Assembly (NCBI RefSeq): GCF_035181385.1
Contig: NZ_JAXCJK010000002.1
Location: 248,001 to 312,000, forward strand
Direction of reading: 5' to 3'
Length of the DNA: 64,000 bases
Origin: Moraxella sp035181385
Lineage (GTDB): Bacteria > Pseudomonadota > Gammaproteobacteria > Pseudomonadales > Moraxellaceae
Position 1 is the first letter of the stretch; every line of letters begins with the position of its first letter. Below are positions 17,566 to 25,632 of this stretch, piece by piece. The notes below the pieces were generated by a model. The model was not told the origin of the DNA and did no database searches. It saw only the letters and a list, made by a program, of their open reading frames with translations. The position numbers and the translations under genes are program-made.

Positions 17566-17968
17566 ATACAATCTTCCCATCACAGCTAAAAAACATTTTT
17601 CCATACCCAAGCTTGGCTCAATTTTTAAAAGACCACCCCAACCTAAGGTAAGGGCAAGACACACATTTTTTGCCAAAATATGCCAAAAGTGGCAAATCAT
17701 CATGGCATTGGCAATCAAATCAGCCCAATCAGCAACACCGACAGTTTGATGTCTTGATGCCAATTTTTTGCTCAAAATGATAACCAGTTTGTCAAATTTA
17801 TCAACATTTATCAATTTTTTACAAAAAATATCATCAAAACCGATAAAAACAATTTGCCTTTTTACGCAGTTTTGGCGAAAATAGCTCAATTAATCTTTTG
17901 TATTTATTAACGAATGGCAAACCTTTCGTTATTTGAGACATTTTTATTATTTTTTTAAGCAACCCAAT

Positions 17969-18745
17969 ATGACCGACATTCGCCCCATCGCCCTAGATTT
18001 ACATGACATTCACAAAAGTTACGGCTCATTACAAGTGCTAAAAGGCGTATCTTTGACCGCCCATGATGGCGATGTCATCAGCATTCTTGGTTCATCAGGT
18101 TCAGGCAAATCCACCCTGCTTCGCTGTATCAACCTGCTAGAAAACCCCACGCAAGGCAAAATCATCGTTGGTGGTAAAGAGCTGATTTTAACCAACAAAA
18201 AAGGGGAGTTGGTTGCCAAAAATCCAAAACAGCTTGAAGATTTACGCTCAAAAATCGGTTTTGTTTTTCAAAACTTCAACCTGTGGCCACACAAAACCAT
18301 CTTAGACAACATCATTGAAGGCCCAACCCAAGTACTCAAACAACCCAAATCGCAAGCAATCGCTGAAGCTGAACAACTGCTGGACAAAGTCGGCCTGCTG
18401 GACAAGAAAAATGCTTATCCAGACAACCTTTCTGGCGGTCAGCGTCAGCGTGTGGCGATTGCTCGTGCCTTGGCAATGAAGCCACAAGTCTTGCTGTTTG
18501 ATGAACCAACCTCAGCACTTGACCCAGAGCTTGTCAATGAAGTACTTGCTGTCATGCGAGAGCTTGCTGGCGAAGGTCGCACCATGCTCATCGTTACTCA
18601 CGAGATGCGTTTTGCTCGTGAGGTTTCTGATAAAATCGTCTTTTTGCATCAAGGACGCATTGAGGAAATGGGCACGCCTGCTGAAGTTTTTGACAATCCA
18701 AAATCCGAACGAGTGCGTGAATTTATGGCCTCGCACCGCTCCTAA
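17969..18745 (+). CDS. Polar amino-acid ABC transporter ATP-binding protein
   Basis: A 258-residue ATPase of the HisP/ArtP/GlnQ type powering uptake of a polar, probably basic, amino acid. Walker A is GSSGSGKST, the Q-loop FVFQNFNLWPH, the signature LSGGQRQRV, Walker B VLLFDEPTSALD and the switch His IVTHEMRF. The start is ATG 17969 (MTDIRPIALDLH); the frame extends 12 codons upstream without support. It opens a transporter cluster: ATPase, two binding lipoproteins, then, after a 340-bp gap, two permeases. Substrate specificity remains open, with arginine/lysine/histidine likeliest. Confidence 0.92.
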   Translation: MTDIRPIALDLHDIHKSYGSLQVLKGVSLTAHDGDVISILGSSGSGKSTLLRCINLLENPTQGKIIVGGKELILTNKKGELVAKNPKQLEDLRSKIGFVFQNFNLWPHKTILDNIIEGPTQVLKQPKSQAIAEAEQLLDKVGLLDKKNAYPDNLSGGQRQRVAIARALAMKPQVLLFDEPTSALDPELVNEVLAVMRELAGEGRTMLIVTHEMRFAREVSDKIVFLHQGRIEEMGTPAEVFDNPKSERVREFMASHRS

Positions 18746-18805
18746 ATTCATTCAGTTTTTAGCTTTTATTTGGTTTTTTCGTTTTATTTTTATCAAGGAT
18801 TTTTT

Positions 18806-19597
18806 ATGAAAATTTCCCAACTGGGCAGTATCGCAGCCATCGCTCTTGCCCTAGTCGCCTGTGGCAACAAACCAGAGACTCAAACCACCACTGAGGCAAG
18901 CAAAGCTGACACAAACTCAGCTGGCGAACAGCGTCATCTGAAAATCGCCACCGAGGCAGCTTATCCTCCATTTAATGACACCGCCCCAGATGGTAAAATT
19001 ATCGGTTTTGATATTGATGTGATGAATGCCATCTGTGCTGAAATCAACGCCAAATGCGAAATTGTCGCCCAAGATTGGGACGGTCTGATTCCAGGTCTTA
19101 ATGCCAAAAAATATGACGCCATCATCGCAGGTATGTCCATCACGCCAGAGCGTCTAGAACAAGTAGATTTTAGCGAACCTTATTTTTCAAATACCATCAT
19201 CTGGCTATCAAAAACAGACGGCAGTTTTGACCCAAATAACATAAAAAACACCATCTTGGGCGGTCAACGCTCAACCACAGGTGCTGCTTATATTGCCCAA
19301 AAATATGACGGCAAAGACGGCAATACCGTTCAGCTATACGACACCTATCTTAATGCTTATCTTGACCTACAAGCAGGTCGTAACGCTGCTGTCATGGCAG
19401 AAAAAGTCTCTGCTGCTGAATGGCTAAAACAAGGGCGAGAAGGCTTTGGTCTGGTGGGTGAAGAGATTGACAATAACGACAATATCGGGATTGCTGTGCG
19501 TAAAGGCGACGAGCTGAAAAACGAGTTCAACACTGCCCTTGCCAAGCTCAAAGAGTCTGGCAAACTGGCAGAAATTGAAGCAGCAAATTTTAAATAA
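18806..19597 (+). CDS. Amino-acid-binding lipoprotein 1 of the ABC transporter
   Basis: A 263-residue SBP_bac_3-type solute receptor. The signal ends in a lipobox (LALVACGN), so it is lipid-anchored rather than freely periplasmic. The ligand domain begins HLKIATEAAYPPFNDT and includes 'GFDIDVMNAICAEI', 'QDWDGLIPGLNAKKYDAIIAGMSITPER' and 'VDFSEPYF', all typical of the lysine/arginine/ornithine-binding group. The start is ATG 18806 after AAGGATTTTTT; the 12 upstream in-frame codons are non-coding. The next gene is a paralogue with the same organisation. Confidence 0.92.
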   Translation: MKISQLGSIAAIALALVACGNKPETQTTTEASKADTNSAGEQRHLKIATEAAYPPFNDTAPDGKIIGFDIDVMNAICAEINAKCEIVAQDWDGLIPGLNAKKYDAIIAGMSITPERLEQVDFSEPYFSNTIIWLSKTDGSFDPNNIKNTILGGQRSTTGAAYIAQKYDGKDGNTVQLYDTYLNAYLDLQAGRNAAVMAEKVSAAEWLKQGREGFGLVGEEIDNNDNIGIAVRKGDELKNEFNTALAKLKESGKLAEIEAANFK

Positions 19598-19639
19598 TTG
19601 ACTCACATCATCAAATGATTAACCAATAGGAATGCAGCA

Positions 19640-20407
19640 ATGAAATTAAAACTAATTAGTGCCTTGACCCTAACCGCTTTTATCAGTGCCTGTGGTGGAG
19701 ATAAAGCCCCTGCTGAACAATCAGCCAAAACAGCCTCTGACACTGCCACAAAACAAATCCGTATTGCCACCGAGTCTAGCTTTAAACCATTTAGCTACTT
19801 AGATGCCAGCGGTAATTTGGTTGGTTTTGAAATTGACCTTGCCAACGCACTTTGCCAAGAGATGCAAGCCACCTGCGATATCCAAAGCCAAGATTGGGAA
19901 GGGCTAATCCCAGGGCTTCAAGCCAAAAAATATGATGCGGTGATGGCTGGTATGTCTGCCACCGAAGAACGCGCCAAAGTCGTAGATTTTAGCGACTCTT
20001 ATTTTAACAACACTTTGGTATTGCTTGGCAAAAAAGGTGTTGAGCTGTCTGCTACTGCTCTTGACGGTAAGAACATCGCCGTACAGCAAGCCACAGTATC
20101 AGCAGACTATCTAGCCAACCAACAACCCAACGCCATCGTTAAGGCTTATGACAAACAAGACAACGCCTATCTTGACCTATCAGCTGGGCGTGTTGATGGC
20201 ATGATGTCTGACATTGTCCCTGCACTAGACTGGCTAAAAACCGATACAGGTGCAGACTTTGAGGTTAAAGGCGAGCCAGTTGACATCAACGATACCGTTG
20301 CCATTGCCTTGCGTAAAAATGACCCGCTAAAAGATGAGTTTAATAACGCACTTGCCAAATTAAAAGAGTCTGGCAAATACGATGAACTGGTCAGCAAGTA
20401 TTTTTAA
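19640..20407 (+). CDS. Amino-acid-binding lipoprotein 2 (tandem paralogue)
   Basis: A 255-residue paralogue of the preceding protein, sharing 'QDWEGLIPGLQAKKYDAVMAGMSATEER' and the 'ALAKLKESGK' C-terminus. It has a lipobox (FISACGG). The two differ mainly in the ligand-pocket half (residues 120-200), which suggests two related ligands served by one permease. This is inference. A ribosome-binding site AATAGGAATGCAGCA precedes the ATG. It ends at 20407, followed by a REP-like hairpin that may stabilise the upstream part of the mRNA. Confidence 0.92.
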   Translation: MKLKLISALTLTAFISACGGDKAPAEQSAKTASDTATKQIRIATESSFKPFSYLDASGNLVGFEIDLANALCQEMQATCDIQSQDWEGLIPGLQAKKYDAVMAGMSATEERAKVVDFSDSYFNNTLVLLGKKGVELSATALDGKNIAVQQATVSADYLANQQPNAIVKAYDKQDNAYLDLSAGRVDGMMSDIVPALDWLKTDTGADFEVKGEPVDINDTVAIALRKNDPLKDEFNNALAKLKESGKYDELVSKYF

Positions 20408-20458
20408 TGCCTGTCATGTGAATATTTTTTTGATGTTCATGTCATAAAATCATCTATC

Positions 20459-20490
20459 ATTTAGGGCGTATCTTTGGATACGCCCTAAAT
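20459..20490. repeat. REP-like palindrome between binding-protein and permease genes
   Basis: ATTTAGGGCGTATC (20459-20472) and its exact inverse (20477-20490) enclose a TTTG tetraloop. No T run follows. It resembles the palindrome at 22818-22845 in having a TAGGG(G)CG stem. The rest of 20408-20746 contains only AT-rich sequence, with a possible promoter near TATATT 20711-20716. Confidence 0.55.
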
Positions 20491-20746
20491 TACCCTACCG
20501 TACTGCTTGGCAAATAGGCAAACCATTCATGATGAGAGCTTAGCCATCATCTTGATCATTGCCTTGCCCATCAACAACGCAAATCTAAAAAAATAAATGT
20601 TTTAAGGCGTGTAAAATTTTGTTAGAATAATCGGTTTGGGTCGGTTAATTTGATGACTGATGCCCAAATTGCTTATTTTTATCTTGTCGTATATCTTGTT
20701 GATATAGGTATATATTGTGATATCCGTCTTTTTATAGGGCATTTTT

Positions 20747-21469
20747 GTGTTTGACCTACAAGGCTACGGCCCAATTTTACTACAAGGCACATGGCTCACC
20801 ATTGAGCTTGGTTTCATCAGTCTCATCATCGGCTTGGTGCTGGGTCTGCTTGGTGCTGCCGCTAAGCTGTCTGGCATTTGGCTACTGCAACGCATCGCTG
20901 ATGCTTATACAACAGTGGTGCGTGGTGTGCCTGAACTTCTCATGGTGTTTTTTGTTTATTTTGGTAGTGATGCACTGATACAAATCATCGCCACCCAAAT
21001 CGGTCATACAGATCGCATTGATATGAGTAGATTTTGGGCAGGTGTGGCGGCATTGTCCATCATGTTTGGTGCATACGCAACCGAAGTGTTTCGCATGGCG
21101 ATACAAGAAATACCAAAAGGTCAGTGGGAGGCTGCACACAGTCTTGGTATGCGTCCAATCCAAACGGTCAGACGCATTATCCTACCACAAATGTGGATTG
21201 TCGCTTTGCCTGGTCTGGGCAATCTGACTCTTGTACTACTAAAAGACACCGCCCTTGTATCACTGATTGGCTTGCAAGATTTGATGTACTATGCAGGCCG
21301 AGCCTCCCAAAGCACCCAACAGCCATTTACTTTTTATATCGTGGCAGCGTTCATCTATTTGGCACTGACGACCATCGTTACTTTATTGATGACGCATTTT
21401 GAGTGGCGAGCCAATCCTGCGGCACGCTATGCCAAGGCACTTGCCAAGGGCAAAGGGGGACAAGCATGA
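20747..21469 (+). CDS. Amino-acid ABC transporter permease 1 (HisQ/ArtQ type)
   Basis: A 240-residue inner-membrane protein with about five hydrophobic segments and the BPD_transp_1 EAA-type loop 'EIPKGQWEAAHSLGMRPIQTVRRIILPQ', which contacts the ATPase. An early 'VRGVPELLMVFFVYFG' is characteristic of the His/Glu/Gln/Arg permease group. The start is a GTG at 20747 (VFDLQGYGPILLQG); the weak upstream sequence leaves some doubt. Its stop overlaps the next start by 4 bp (ATGA), so the two permeases are translationally coupled. Confidence 0.92.
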   Translation: MFDLQGYGPILLQGTWLTIELGFISLIIGLVLGLLGAAAKLSGIWLLQRIADAYTTVVRGVPELLMVFFVYFGSDALIQIIATQIGHTDRIDMSRFWAGVAALSIMFGAYATEVFRMAIQEIPKGQWEAAHSLGMRPIQTVRRIILPQMWIVALPGLGNLTLVLLKDTALVSLIGLQDLMYYAGRASQSTQQPFTFYIVAAFIYLALTTIVTLLMTHFEWRANPAARYAKALAKGKGGQA

Positions 21470-22176
21470 GTCTAAATTGGACAGCCGTTGTAGAACATCT
21501 ACCCACCATGCTAAAAGCATCTGTCATCACCATTGAACTGGTGGCGATATCCTGCGTATTTGGCTTGATTTTTGGGGTGGTGTTGGGACTGCTGCGTTCA
21601 TCTAAGCATATTTGGATTAAAGCACTGCCCTTTGTGTATATTTTCTTTTTTCGTGGGACACCACTACTCATTCAGATTTTTTTGATTTATCAAGGGCTTG
21701 GGCAGTTTGACTTTGTCAAAGACAGCTTTTTGTGGGAGCCAATCTTTCAAAAGGCCTACTGGTGTGCCATCATCGCCTTTACGCTCAACACCGCCGCCTA
21801 CATCGCCGAAATCGTGCGTGGAGCGATTGTTGCCATTCCCAAAGGCGAGCTAGAAGCAGCCGACGCCATCGGTATGTCAAAATGGCAAAAAATACACCGC
21901 ATCATGTTGCCACGAGCCTTTGGCATCATGCTCCCTGCATATAGCAATGAGGTCATCTTTATCCTAAAAGGCAGTGCCTTGGCAGCATCAATCACACTGG
22001 CAGAGCTGACCTACGCCGCCAAAAATCTTTCTGCCAAAAACTATATGCACATTGAGATGTACACCGCCGCTGGTGTGATTTATCTGATTTTGGCATGGGT
22101 CATCATGATTGGTTTTAGACTCTTTGAAAACCGCATCAACAAGCACAAACGCCATGCACCGCCAACAGCATCATAA
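21466..22176 (+). CDS. Amino-acid ABC transporter permease 2 (HisM/ArtM type)
   Basis: A 236-residue partner permease. It has the same topology, 'FRGTPLLIQIFLIYQGLGQF' near the start and the EAA loop 'AIPKGELEAADAIGMSKWQKIHRIMLPRAF'. The ATG at 21466 lies inside the stop codon region of permease 1. The heterodimer forms the channel for the amino acid delivered by the two lipoproteins. The tail is basic (NKHKRHAPPTAS). No gene for the amino acid's use is adjacent. Confidence 0.92.
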   Translation: MSLNWTAVVEHLPTMLKASVITIELVAISCVFGLIFGVVLGLLRSSKHIWIKALPFVYIFFFRGTPLLIQIFLIYQGLGQFDFVKDSFLWEPIFQKAYWCAIIAFTLNTAAYIAEIVRGAIVAIPKGELEAADAIGMSKWQKIHRIMLPRAFGIMLPAYSNEVIFILKGSALAASITLAELTYAAKNLSAKNYMHIEMYTAAGVIYLILAWVIMIGFRLFENRINKHKRHAPPTAS

Positions 22177-22252
22177 ATAAACAACACGCCCCATTGCCAA
22201 AGACAATAAAATTTTATATGATGAGGTGGCTATTTTTTTAGGAGAGCCAATC

Positions 22253-22788
22253 ATGAAAACTCAAATATGCCCTATCCACTGCCCTGCTGGCAATAAGCCT
22301 AAGCATCACCGCCCCTGCGATGGCCGATGACTGGGATACAGCCATGTCCCATTATGACAATCAAAACTACAACCAAGCTTTTTCCATCTTTAAAAGACTG
22401 GCAGAGCAAGGGAATGCGTCAGCTCAATATAATTTGGGCGTGATGTATGAGAAAGGACGAGGTGTTAAGCAAGACGACGCTCAGGCGGTGTGGTGGTATC
22501 AAAAGTCAGCAGAGCAAGGATATGCAGATGCTCAATTTAATTTGGGCAATATGTATTACAATGGGCAAGGCATACGCCAAAGCCATGCCAATGCGATGAC
22601 ATGGTGGAAAAAAGCCTATGCCCAAGGCCATGCAAAGGCCACCTATAACATCGGGATTTTGTATGATAACGGAGATGGCGTACACCAAAATAAATCAACT
22701 GCCAAAAAAATGGTATGGCAAAGCCTGTGATCTGGGCCATCAAGGTGGCTGTAATGAATACAGAAAGCTTAATCAGGCAGGCGACTGA
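22253..22788 (+). pseudogene. Sel1-repeat secreted protein, broken by two single-A insertions
   Basis: Read through two one-base corrections, the gene gives about 178 residues: a signal peptide beginning M-K-L-K-Y-A-L-S and ending TAPAMA, then Sel1/TPR-like repeats (FKRLAEQGNASAQYNLGVMY, SAEQGYADAQFNLGNMYYNG and one more), and an end reading WYGKACDLGHQGGCNEYRKLN. As written, the first start (22253, after TAGGAGAGCCAATC) runs to a stop within 26 codons because AAAA at 22256-22259 has one A too many. A7 at 22704-22710 shifts the last repeat out of frame. The intact middle is an open frame 22320-22730. It may be a genuine pseudogene or a homopolymer sequencing error. Confidence 0.8.
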
Positions 22789-22817
22789 TCTACCGCTACA
22801 TCAAATAGCAACAGCAA

Positions 22818-22845
22818 GTAGGGGCGAAAAACATTTCGCCCCTAC
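22818..22845. repeat. GTAGGGGCGAAA palindrome (REP/MITE-like)
   Basis: A 12-bp perfect stem GTAGGGGCGAAA / TTTCGCCCCTAC with loop AACA sits 30 bp after the Sel1 pseudogene. No T run follows in either direction. Similar GTAGGGGCGAA palindromes occur as dispersed repeats in unrelated bacteria, from general knowledge; whether this copy belongs to a repeat family in this genome needs a count. Confidence 0.5.
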
Positions 22846-22943
22846 GATTTGCCCGAATGATTTATCCACATGATTTGATGATAAAAATAAAAACAATCAT
22901 TGACATGAATGCGTATGGCAAATCTACGCACAGCCACAGCACA

Positions 22944-23831
22944 TCACACAAACAAGGCATTCACCGCCTTTTCATCAAATTCATAAGACTGCCCACAAAA
23001 CCCACAATCGAGTGCAAGCACGCCACCGTGTGCGTCTAAGGCGTGCAGTGCCTCTTGATGCCCCAGCTGAAAGATTGCCCCTTCGCTTTTTTGTGCCGAG
23101 CAAGTACAGCCAAATTCTAGCGGACTAGCCTCTGGTATTGCCACCTGCTCTTCGTGATACAGACGATACAAGATCTCATCAGCATCAAGCTCGGTCAGCT
23201 CATCTGCCCGAATCGTGCTGGTCAAGGCACTCATACGCTCCCATAGGTCTGGGTCGTTTTCACGGTCTGCGTCTGTCTGTGGCAAAAGCTGTACCAAAAT
23301 ACCGCCAGCCGCCTCATCACTGGTGGCAAGTTTTAGTAGCGTTGGAATCTGTGCCGACTGCTTTTGATAATGTGCCAAACACTCGGCCAAGTCATCGCTC
23401 ACACGCTCTACGATGCCTTGATATGCCTCGCCTCGCTCTGGGTGAATGCTGATAAACAACACGCCCTGACCAAGCTGTGCAAATGCCTGACGGCTTGTGG
23501 TTGCATTCTGCCATTCATCGGAATTTTTAAACCCTGCCAACGCTCGCACCTGTCCTGTGTGGTCGCATTCTGCCATCGCCCATGACAAAGGGGCATTTTC
23601 ATCTGATGATTGTAATTGTACAGACAGCCTGCCATTGATTTTGAGTGTACCTATCAGCAAACTGGCCGAAACCAACATTTCACCAAGCAAGGCCTTGATG
23701 GCGGTGGGGTAGTTTTTCTTGGTGATGACAGTCCGATAAGCATCAGATAAGCGTACCACATCACCACGCACAGGCGAATGCTCAATAAAAAAACGCTGGC
23801 GGTATTGCAAAAGGGGTTGAATATCGGTCAT
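22944..23831 (-). CDS. hslO: Redox-regulated molecular chaperone Hsp33
   Basis: A 295-residue holdase activated by oxidative unfolding. The C-terminal zinc switch is complete: Cys242 and Cys244 (FGCTCSAQ) with Cys276 and Cys279 (LDCGFCGQSY). The N-terminal core has 'LLQYRQRFFIEHSPVRGDVVRLSDAY' and a GGILVQLLP segment seen across the family. It sits alone, leftward, between the Sel1 pseudogene and the rubredoxin reductase gene, with an unannotated 213-bp divergent promoter region to its right. The start is ATG 23831; upstream AGAAGAGCTGTC supplies an AGAG-type ribosome-binding site. Confidence 0.95.
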   Translation of the reverse strand: MTDIQPLLQYRQRFFIEHSPVRGDVVRLSDAYRTVITKKNYPTAIKALLGEMLVSASLLIGTLKINGRLSVQLQSSDENAPLSWAMAECDHTGQVRALAGFKNSDEWQNATTSRQAFAQLGQGVLFISIHPERGEAYQGIVERVSDDLAECLAHYQKQSAQIPTLLKLATSDEAAGGILVQLLPQTDADRENDPDLWERMSALTSTIRADELTELDADEILYRLYHEEQVAIPEASPLEFGCTCSAQKSEGAIFQLGHQEALHALDAHGGVLALDCGFCGQSYEFDEKAVNALFV

Positions 23832-24044
23832 GACAGCTCTTCTTAATAAGAATATAAAACAAAAATATAAAATAAAACGCCATCACTACATGGGGGCAAG
23901 CTGATAAATTGCAAATCATCAACAAACCCATAAAATTCCAACCAAGCCTAGTGCACATTTGTGCTATACTTATACACCCTATTCTGCCCAAGTCAATACA
24001 ATTAATCAAACAAACACAATCAAACAAACAAAGGATAAACAACG

Positions 24045-25403
24045 ATGACAACCAACGGTCATGATGCTTGGCAAAAATTCACCTGCCTAGCGTGCGGTTA
24101 TGTTTATGATGAAAAATTAGGCGACCCAAAAAATGGTCTGGCTACTGGTACACGCTTTGTAGACATATCAAATGACTGGCAATGCCCACTCTGTGGCACA
24201 ACAAAGAGCGGATTTAAAGCCGATGATGCCCACCTAAATGACCATTCATTGACTGCATTTGCTTATCACAATAATCAACGAGGCATTGTCATCATTGGTG
24301 GTGGTTTGGCTGGTTGGAGCGTGGTTGATGCGGTGCGTGCGTTGGACAAGCAAATCCCCATAACGCTCATTTGTGGCGACCGTGGCGACCGCTATCACAA
24401 ACCTATGCTGTCTGTCGCCCTCTCACAGGGCAAAACTGCCAGCGATTTGGTACGCACCACCGCTGCGCAGTCAGCAACAGACAATCAAGTCAGACTGCTT
24501 GCCAACACCTTTGTAACACACATTGATACCAATACACAGACTCTGCAAACCACTTGTGGCAATATCGGCTACGATGATTTGGTGCTGGCCATCGGTGCAA
24601 TCCCTGCCTATCCACCCACCATCGCCCAAGACATGGCATGGCACATCAACAACCTTGAAAAATTCCTTGCCCTACAAACACATCTAAGCACAGGCAAACA
24701 ACCAAAAAATCTGGCCATCATCGGTGCAGGCATGGTTGGCATAGAATTGGCAGAAGACCTGATTCATGCAGGGCATCAGGTAAGTCTTATTGATGTCGGT
24801 GCTTACCCATTATCCACACTGTTGCCAGCAATCGCAGGCGAACGCATTTTATCCGCCATCAAAAATAAGGGCATTGGTTGGCTGGGCAAAAGCATGGTCA
24901 ATGGCATGGTACCAAGCCATGCAGGTCATGACATCACCCTGATTGACTTAACCAACAACAACGAACAAACACTGCACTTTGACGAGGTCATTGTGGCAAC
25001 TGGGCTGATGGTAGATGCAGAACTGCCCACCCATGCAGGTGTGGACTTTAACAAACGCACAGGCATCGCTGTGCATCGTAGCACCTTACAAACGAGCGTG
25101 CCACACATTTATGCACTGGGTGATTGTATCAGCATTGATGGTATGCCATGTCGCTATGTTGCCCCACACCGCACACAAGCAGCTGCCATCGCCCACGAAA
25201 TCTTGGGGCTGACCCATTGTGGCTATGAACACAAAACGCCCATGATTCGCCTAAAAAATAAAAGCATCACTGTTACCGCCAATGGCAACCCAACAGCTGA
25301 TGGTGATTGGCGAGTGATTAAAAATGAAACAGACGAATTATCGCTTGAATTGCACGATGGTGGCAACATCATCGCCAAAGTCTTACTAAAATCACCCCAA
25401 TAA
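24045..25403 (+). CDS. Rubredoxin fused to NAD(P)H:rubredoxin reductase
   Basis: A 452-residue fusion. Residues 10-55 are a rubredoxin with its iron ligands Cys14, Cys17, Cys47 and Cys50 (CLACGYVY and CPLCGTTKS). After a short linker, residues 75-450 are an FAD/NAD-dependent reductase: FAD site IVIIGGGLAGWSVV, NAD site LAIIGAGMVGIELAEDL, and the second FAD motif YALGDC. It would pass electrons from NAD(P)H to its own rubredoxin and then to an acceptor such as an alkane hydroxylase or an oxygen/peroxide-detoxifying protein. No such acceptor gene is nearby. In Acinetobacter the two are separate genes; the fused layout is notable. Confidence 0.9.
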   Translation: MTTNGHDAWQKFTCLACGYVYDEKLGDPKNGLATGTRFVDISNDWQCPLCGTTKSGFKADDAHLNDHSLTAFAYHNNQRGIVIIGGGLAGWSVVDAVRALDKQIPITLICGDRGDRYHKPMLSVALSQGKTASDLVRTTAAQSATDNQVRLLANTFVTHIDTNTQTLQTTCGNIGYDDLVLAIGAIPAYPPTIAQDMAWHINNLEKFLALQTHLSTGKQPKNLAIIGAGMVGIELAEDLIHAGHQVSLIDVGAYPLSTLLPAIAGERILSAIKNKGIGWLGKSMVNGMVPSHAGHDITLIDLTNNNEQTLHFDEVIVATGLMVDAELPTHAGVDFNKRTGIAVHRSTLQTSVPHIYALGDCISIDGMPCRYVAPHRTQAAAIAHEILGLTHCGYEHKTPMIRLKNKSITVTANGNPTADGDWRVIKNETDELSLELHDGGNIIAKVLLKSPQ

Positions 25404-25451
25404 TCATTCAAACCTGCTGGCAGTCGGCAAGATTTAAGCATGACCATTAAC

Positions 25452-25482
25452 AAAAACACCGCCCAAATTAGGTGGTGTTTTT
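25452..25482 (+). terminator. Terminator of the rubredoxin reductase fusion gene
   Basis: AAAAACACC (25452-25460) is the inverse of GGTGTTTTT (25474-25482), with further Ts after it, about 50 bp past the stop. Confidence 0.75.
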
Positions 25483-25514
25483 TGGTTTATTTTTGTAATC
25501 TGATGATCATAAAA

Positions 25515-25544
25515 TTTCATCTTATCCTAAAATTCCACTATAAT
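25515..25544 (+). promoter_or_regulatory. Probable glmS promoter
   Basis: TTTCAT (25515-25520) and a perfect TATAAT (25539-25544) are 18 bp apart, about 90 bp before the glmS ATG. The leader shows no glmS ribozyme core, as expected outside Firmicutes. Confidence 0.45.
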
Positions 25545-25632
25545 AAACCACCACAAAATGTTCGCACAACGATTTGGGCGACTTATTTTTTGTTAATTGG
25601 TCTATTAATTTTTTTGATACTAAGGAACTTTT

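Noticed and set aside
17509..17889. 126-codon leftward ORF in the gap after the acyl-CoA dehydrogenase
   Set aside because: It begins within AT-rich sequence without a ribosome-binding site, its far end overlaps the terminator hairpin at 17528-17559, and it has no recognisable family feature.
23782..24051. 89-codon leftward ORF between hslO and the rubredoxin reductase gene
   Set aside because: It overlaps the hslO start in another frame and covers the divergent promoter region; cysteine-rich composition has no motif.
25545..25632. glmS ribozyme
   Set aside because: The leader is only about 90 bp, AT-rich and without the ribozyme core; that ribozyme is a Firmicutes feature.
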